This document shows positions 60,667-64,000 of a stretch of 64,000 bases of DNA, in pieces. Numbering within the stretch: the first letter of the stretch is position 1; each line of letters begins with the position of its first letter. Below the pieces are notes generated by a model. It was not told the origin of the DNA and did no database searches. It saw only the letters and a list, made by a program, of their open reading frames with translations. Origin of the DNA: Enterococcus raffinosus (GTDB lineage Bacteria > Bacillota > Bacilli > Lactobacillales > Enterococcaceae); assembly GCF_001886185.1 (NCBI RefSeq), contig NZ_JXLA01000007.1, positions 62,612 to 126,611 on the forward strand, given 5' to 3'. A program made the translations under genes and the position numbers.

Positions 60667-61847
60667 TTCATTTCTTTGTTTCGCAAGTAGTCTACAGTAA
60701 ATTGATTCTTTGGTGAAGTATCATAATTTTGTTTTACTTCTTTAAAGGAAATGGCTCCATTTAATTTGTTAGCTACCTCGAAATTACTGTTAGGATAAAG
60801 ATGTCCATACGTTCCTAAAGTCGTCTCAATATCTTCGTGTCCTAGACGATCTTTAATGATAAGTGGATTTTCTCCCATACTGATTAACAAGGAAGCATGA
60901 GAATGCCGTAACCCATGGATTCTGATTCGATGGATACCAGCCAGCTTAGCATAGCGTTCAATAGCATATGATAGTGTATGTTTTTGGGTAGGAATACCGT
61001 TATAGCTCATTACAAAGTCTGTCTGAATTAGATTTTGTTGTACTTCCTTCCATTCGGATAAATAAGTTAATGTGCATTTATCTAATACAATATGACGAAC
61101 GCTCGCCTTTGTTTTTGGTTCAACAAATCTATAATTCGATTGATTCTTGTAATAGAGTGTTTTGTTGATGGTTAGTACTCCTGAGTCAAAATCAATATCT
61201 TCCCATTGAATGGCAGTAGCTTCACCAATTCGCATTCCAGTCATAAATAAAAACCACAGAGAGATAAATAAAAAGTGTTGATAGTAATCTTCTTTGTAAA
61301 TTAGAGAGATTACTTTTTCAAATTCTTCTTTTGTCCAAAATTCAATTTTAGACTTTTGCTTTTTCACATTGCCAATAATCTTAGATGGATTTGTGGTGGT
61401 TATCCCAAGGACAATTGCTCGATCCATAGCAACTGAAAATAGTCCTTGAACAGCTCTTACATAAGAAGACTTACACTTCTTTGATAATTTTAGTTGCCAA
61501 TTTTGCACATCAATAGGCTCAATATCGGAAACAGCCATTTTATCAAAATAAGAGAAATGCTTCTTAATAGTTGGTAAGCGATTTTCATATGTTCTGAGCT
61601 TTACCTGTGTCTTATACCATGGAAGGAAAATTTCAAAGATATAATGTTTAAACGTCATTTTATCCTTATTCTCACTTAATTCTTCTGGTTTCATCAATAG
61701 CAGTTTCGAATATTCTTCTCTTGCTTCTTTTTTAGTAGTGAATCCACTACGATATTTTTGAATTTTTTTCCCTTTAGAATCATAACCTAGATTTGCACGA
61801 AAATAATAGGTTCCATTCTTTGCTTTTTTTATTGGGTCTTTAACCAT
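60654..61847 (-). CDS. int: Tyrosine recombinase (integrase)
   Basis: 397 residues. N-terminal arm-binding domain (N-G-T-Y-Y-F-R-A-N-L-G-Y-D-S-K-G-K), SAM-like core-binding domain (about 65-160) and catalytic domain with R206 (T-G-M-R-I-G-E), H311 and R314 (H-G-L-R-H), H337 (L-G-H) and nucleophile Y347 (L-G-T-Y-G-H). All catalytic residues are intact. It would integrate the element into guaA and excise it with the small protein upstream. It is transcribed toward guaA, 26 bases after that gene. Confidence 0.96.
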   Translation of the reverse strand: MVKDPIKKAKNGTYYFRANLGYDSKGKKIQKYRSGFTTKKEAREEYSKLLLMKPEELSENKDKMTFKHYIFEIFLPWYKTQVKLRTYENRLPTIKKHFSYFDKMAVSDIEPIDVQNWQLKLSKKCKSSYVRAVQGLFSVAMDRAIVLGITTTNPSKIIGNVKKQKSKIEFWTKEEFEKVISLIYKEDYYQHFLFISLWFLFMTGMRIGEATAIQWEDIDFDSGVLTINKTLYYKNQSNYRFVEPKTKASVRHIVLDKCTLTYLSEWKEVQQNLIQTDFVMSYNGIPTQKHTLSYAIERYAKLAGIHRIRIHGLRHSHASLLISMGENPLIIKDRLGHEDIETTLGTYGHLYPNSNFEVANKLNGAISFKEVKQNYDTSPKNQFTVDYLRNKEMKKVQ

Positions 61848-61873
61848 AGTTTTTACTCCTTACTGTGCAAAAA

Positions 61874-62074
61874 CTACTCAGACCTGTTTTCATTTGAAAA
61901 CCGAATTCCTAGAATTTCTTCAACAGCTTCACGAGGGACTCTATCTAGCTTTCGAGATTGATAGTAGATATGCCCTTTTGTAATCATCAATTCTTTTGCT
62001 TTTTTTATGATGTCTGCTGAAAAAGAAGTTCCATATCCTAGCTCAACTAAATCCTTTTTTGTGACCGTTATCAT
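61874..62074 (-). CDS. DUF3173 protein, probable excisionase
   Basis: 66 residues. V-T-K-K-D-L-V-E-L-G-Y-G-T, I-I-K-K-A-K-E-L-M-I and R-V-P-R-E-A-V-E-E-I-L-G-I match the DUF3173 family, small HTH-like proteins encoded next to integrases of Gram-positive elements. It is not like Tn916 Xis. It likely directs excision. GGAAAGGAG precedes the ATG, and TTGATATAATT about 50 bases upstream may hold its promoter. Confidence 0.85.
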   Translation of the reverse strand: MITVTKKDLVELGYGTSFSADIIKKAKELMITKGHIYYQSRKLDRVPREAVEEILGIRFSNENRSE

Positions 62075-62571
62075 TATTACTCCTTTCCCAATTATAGGCT
62101 AGGAAAACTCCAATATTCACCTATAATTATATCAAATAGTTTTATAATAATACACTGACAAGAGAAGAATATCTTAGCAATCGAACAGCTCTAGCAAAGC
62201 TCACAGGAATTTCACTTCTGCATGGTTCTCATGTAGCCGTACCCATTGCCTGTGACGCTTCTAACGCTCGGACTATGGCTATACGGGAGTATCATTATCA
62301 CGATAAGAAAGTCATGGCAGCAATCCTGCTAAAGATTACTTTCGAATTACTAACATGAATCGCTCACTAATTTTGTAGGTCATGGCGTGTTAGTTCATCA
62401 GCTCTTTTCTTACCGAAACGTATTCGATTGCCTTTATTTGGTTGTCAAAGAACGTTTGGCTTGTTAGCCTATCAAAACCTACTGAACACACAATATGCTT
62501 TGATGGAATAACAAACCTCCCAAATCGGGAAGCGTGGATACGATTCGACACGCTTCCACGAAAAAATGGGA
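62075..62571. other. Spacer between orf8 and the DUF3173 gene
   Basis: Nearly 500 bases without a supported gene. A plus-strand frame is open from 62140 to 62358 (about 66 codons; H-G-S-H-V-A-V-P-I-A-C-D-A-S-N-A-R) but has no good start or ribosome-binding site. GGAAGCGTG/CACGCTTCC forms a hairpin at 62528-62557 just below orf8, without a T tail. Confidence 0.5.
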
Positions 62572-62802
62572 CTATTTAATTTCGAACGATAAAATCTTAG
62601 AGATGAGTTTCGTTTCCATTCTGCCACGTAGGGTTTCATCAATAACCATATGAGAATTTCCATATTCGTCTGTCATGCGACGTAATGAACGTTTTGAGGT
62701 ATACCCTCGATAATGTTTAACAATCTGATTAATTGCTTCCACGTCGCCATCTGTCGCCTTTACAATGAGGGGGAAGGGGACCCTTGGATAGGCTGTTTTC
62801 AT
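62572..62802 (-). CDS. Tn916 Orf8-like regulatory protein
   Basis: 76 residues, a small HTH_16-type helical protein: P-R-V-P-F-P-L-I-V-K-A-T-D-G-D-V-E-A-I-N-Q-I-V-K-H-Y is close to Orf8 of Tn916. It acts with Orf7 in switching on transfer genes. Its ATG overlaps the orf7 stop as ATGA. Downstream lies a hairpin, then a long empty spacer before the excision gene. Confidence 0.92.
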   Translation of the reverse strand: MKTAYPRVPFPLIVKATDGDVEAINQIVKHYRGYTSKRSLRRMTDEYGNSHMVIDETLRGRMETKLISKILSFEIK

Positions 62803-63221
62803 TCTTTACACTCCTTCATGAATTCTTTAATCATGGCTAGTCCACTTATTCGATGACGATAAACAGTCGAACGATTCAAATTTAGTAACTCCGCAATCTC
62901 CACATCACTCATATCCATAAAGTAATGAAGTAAAATAATGTTCCGTTTTTTCTCTGAAAGATGACGCAGGGCTTCACTTAATAAATCACTTTCAACATTG
63001 ATTCTTAATCCAAATAATTTAAATAGTTGGAAATCAGTGACGTACGTATCAACAGTAGAAAAAGAGTTGACAAGGTAGTTATCTATATCAGAAAACGAGA
63101 CTTCTTTTGCTGATAGTCTGTCTAGATGTTTGAAGTAATCTTTTCGTTCATCTTCAATAACTTGTTTGCAGATATAGTCAAACTGATTTTCTATGGTTTC
63201 TTGAAAAGAAGATGGTTTCAT
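62799..63221 (-). CDS. Tn916 Orf7-like sigma-factor-like regulator
   Basis: 140 residues, the same length as Tn916 Orf7. M-K-P-S-S-F-Q-E-T-I-E-N-Q-F-D-Y and M-D-M-S-D-V-E-I-A-E-L-L-N-L-N-R-S-T-V-Y-R-H-R match it closely. The C-terminal half is a sigma-70 region-4-like HTH. It activates excision and transfer functions. The ATG at 63221 has GGGGGTG upstream; the longer frame runs into a structured leader. That ribosome-binding site lies in a hairpin arm. Confidence 0.95.
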   Translation of the reverse strand: MKPSSFQETIENQFDYICKQVIEDERKDYFKHLDRLSAKEVSFSDIDNYLVNSFSTVDTYVTDFQLFKLFGLRINVESDLLSEALRHLSEKKRNIILLHYFMDMSDVEIAELLNLNRSTVYRHRISGLAMIKEFMKECKE

Positions 63222-63229
63222 GCTTTTCA

Positions 63230-63305
63230 CCCCCTTTCTGTCGTGAAAGGGAGTGGCATGTGCTTCTTTATCTCCCTTCATACTAAGCCCCGACACGAAA
63301 GGGGG
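63230..63305 (-). promoter_or_regulatory. orf7 leader with mutually exclusive hairpins
   Basis: CCCCCTTTC (63230-63238, the complement of the orf7 ribosome-binding site) can pair locally with GAAAGGG (63245-63251) or over distance with GAAAGGGGG (63297-63305). The latter can alternatively form CCCC/GGGG with its neighbour. The choice would hide or expose the ribosome-binding site. Confidence 0.5.
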
Positions 63306-63354
63306 ATTTGTTGCATAAATGAAGAGAAATCCTAAAAGATATTTATTAAGTGAC

Positions 63355-63400
63355 CAAAAAAGCACATAAACAGATTGTTTTCTCTGTTCATATGCTTTGA
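63355..63400 (-). terminator. Terminator upstream of orf7
   Basis: AAGCATATGAACAGA pairs with TCTGTTTATGTGCTT on the minus strand (13 of 15), followed by six T. It ends transcription arriving from upstream element genes, or attenuates it, before orf7. Confidence 0.8.
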
Positions 63401-63751
63401 TTTTTCTATCTATGTAATCTGCAAAACCACATTGATGGTCATATCTATCCAGTACAGGTGGATAAGTTTTTTTGATAAGAACTTAATTAAGAGAACTAGA
63501 TGACAGATTATCTTTCTCATGGCGACTTTTCCCTCCATTAAGTCGCCAATTTTATCTACTTTCTAGGAGTATGACTAAATTTTATAAAGTTGTATAGGTA
63601 AATAAAATCAGCGACCTTTCTATTTGAAATTGGATTCATCGCATTAATAAATTCCACAGTGTTCTATAGGAACTCATAAACTATATAACATGTTTTTCTA
63701 TACCTGTTTATGGTTATATAGGAACAGTAAAATGTATAGAGGTGATTTAGT
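63401..63751. promoter_or_regulatory. Control region between orf7 and orf9
   Basis: No gene. GGCGACTT/AAGTCGCC forms a hairpin at 63521-63547. TATAGGAAC occurs in TTCTATAGGAACTC near 63663 and TTATATAGGAACAG near 63716, possible binding sites for the Orf9 repressor. AGAGGTGA precedes the orf9 start. The equivalent Tn916 region carries the regulatory promoters. Confidence 0.45.
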
Positions 63752-63988
63752 ATGCGTAAAAAAGAAGATAAATACGATTTTAGAGCCGTTGGTTTAGCGA
63801 TTAAAGAGGCTCGAATGAAACGGGGTCTCACTCGTGAACAAGTGGGAACAATGATTGAAATTGACCCACGTTATTTAACAAATATAGAAAACAAAGGACA
63901 ACACCCAAGTACACAAGTGCTGTATGATCTTGTATCATTACTCCATGTATCTATTGATGAATTTTTCTTACCTGAGCTAATTTCATAA
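63752..63988 (+). CDS. Tn916 Orf9-like XRE repressor, shortened
   Basis: 78 residues. The XRE HTH ([27 protein letters not shown]) is very close to Orf9 of Tn916, which is about 117 residues and represses orf7. Here the frame stops right after F-F-L-P, where Tn916 Orf9 continues with a further 40 residues or so. Either this lineage is naturally short or a frameshift or nonsense change truncates it. The DNA-binding part is intact. The window ends 12 bases later. Confidence 0.88.
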   Translation: MRKKEDKYDFRAVGLAIKEARMKRGLTREQVGTMIEIDPRYLTNIENKGQHPSTQVLYDLVSLLHVSIDEFFLPELIS

Positions 63989-64000
63989 TTATCAGCCCTT

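Larger units (their letters stand above)
60575..64000. mobile_element. Integrase end of a Tn916-related integrative element (partial)
   Basis: From guaA outward: tyrosine integrase, DUF3173 protein, and Tn916-like orf8, orf7 and orf9 on the far side. Gene order and orientation match the int end of the Tn916 superfamily, but the recombination pair is of another type. Cargo and conjugation genes lie outside the window. Confidence 0.85.

Noticed and set aside
62472..62663. 63-codon minus-strand frame overlapping the orf8 start region
   Set aside because: It overlaps the Tn916-like orf8 in another frame and has no start signal.
1..64000. CRISPR arrays, tRNA and rRNA genes
   Set aside because: No regularly spaced repeats and no tRNA cloverleaf or rRNA core sequence were seen; the dispersed hairpins are kilobases apart.

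Overview
The window reads as chromosome of a low-GC Gram-positive coccus, most likely Enterococcus. The evidence is strong AGGAGG ribosome-binding sites, cre-like sites, many PTS and nucleoside-salvage genes, a glutamate decarboxylase acid-resistance cluster, and a Tn916-related integrative element beside guaA. A mannose-family PTS with sorbose-type dehydrogenases hints at the sorbose-using E. avium group, but that is inference only. There are no rRNA or tRNA genes and no CRISPR array.

Layout. 0-4 kb: the end of a DUF975 protein, a VTT membrane protein coupled to a rhodanese lipoprotein, an unrecognised basic protein and a VOC protein. 4-7 kb: a MacAB-like export operon. 7-9 kb: biotin transporter bioY behind overlapping BirA-type operators, then a family 1 glycosyltransferase. 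8.9-15.3 kb: a PRD-activator/fructose-type PTS operon with two class II aldolases, followed by a ROK kinase. 15.6-19.6 kb: DUF1054, a zinc-less MDR reductase, glpF, a small hypothetical and a toxin-antitoxin pair. 19.8-26.2 kb: gadC-gadB-gltX facing a Mga-like regulator. 26.5-33.7 kb: a MerR/TipAS regulator, a candidate free-standing small RNA, an oxidoreductase, a second VTT protein, hydrolases, an acyltransferase and an iron alcohol dehydrogenase. 33.7-45.5 kb: a nucleoside uptake and catabolism region (pdp, deoC, cdd, a BmpA/NupOPQ ABC transporter, then deoB, punA, deoD) with a LacI-type regulator at its head. 45.7-54.5 kb: small hydrolases and a sorbose/sorbitol-type operon (SDR, EIIA-B-C-D, MDR dehydrogenase) with a SorC-family regulator; a WYL regulator and a GyrI-like protein lie between. 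54.6-60.6 kb: mostly housekeeping genes (DapB-like reductase, RsmC-like methyltransferase, SGNH hydrolase, GrpB, coaA, guaA). 60.6-64 kb: the integrase end of an integrative element whose control genes (orf7, orf8, orf9) are Tn916-like but whose integrase/DUF3173 pair is not.

How it works together. The nucleoside block imports nucleosides, splits them by phosphorolysis, deaminates cytidine and feeds ribose and deoxyribose phosphates into central metabolism. The gad block exchanges glutamate for GABA and consumes protons. Two PTS systems import and phosphorylate sugars that neighbouring enzymes then process.

The most unusual signal is a dispersed intergenic repeat. Three 39-nt hairpins (12902-12940, 29440-29478, 36863-36901) and a fourth 5'-variant (19709-19745) have different sequences but keep their pairing through paired base changes. 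Most copies are preceded by an AT-rich palindrome, and each lies on the 3' side of a minus-strand gene. Other leads are an orphan structured RNA (27440-27617), a structured coaA leader, and a pdp promoter packed with palindromes.
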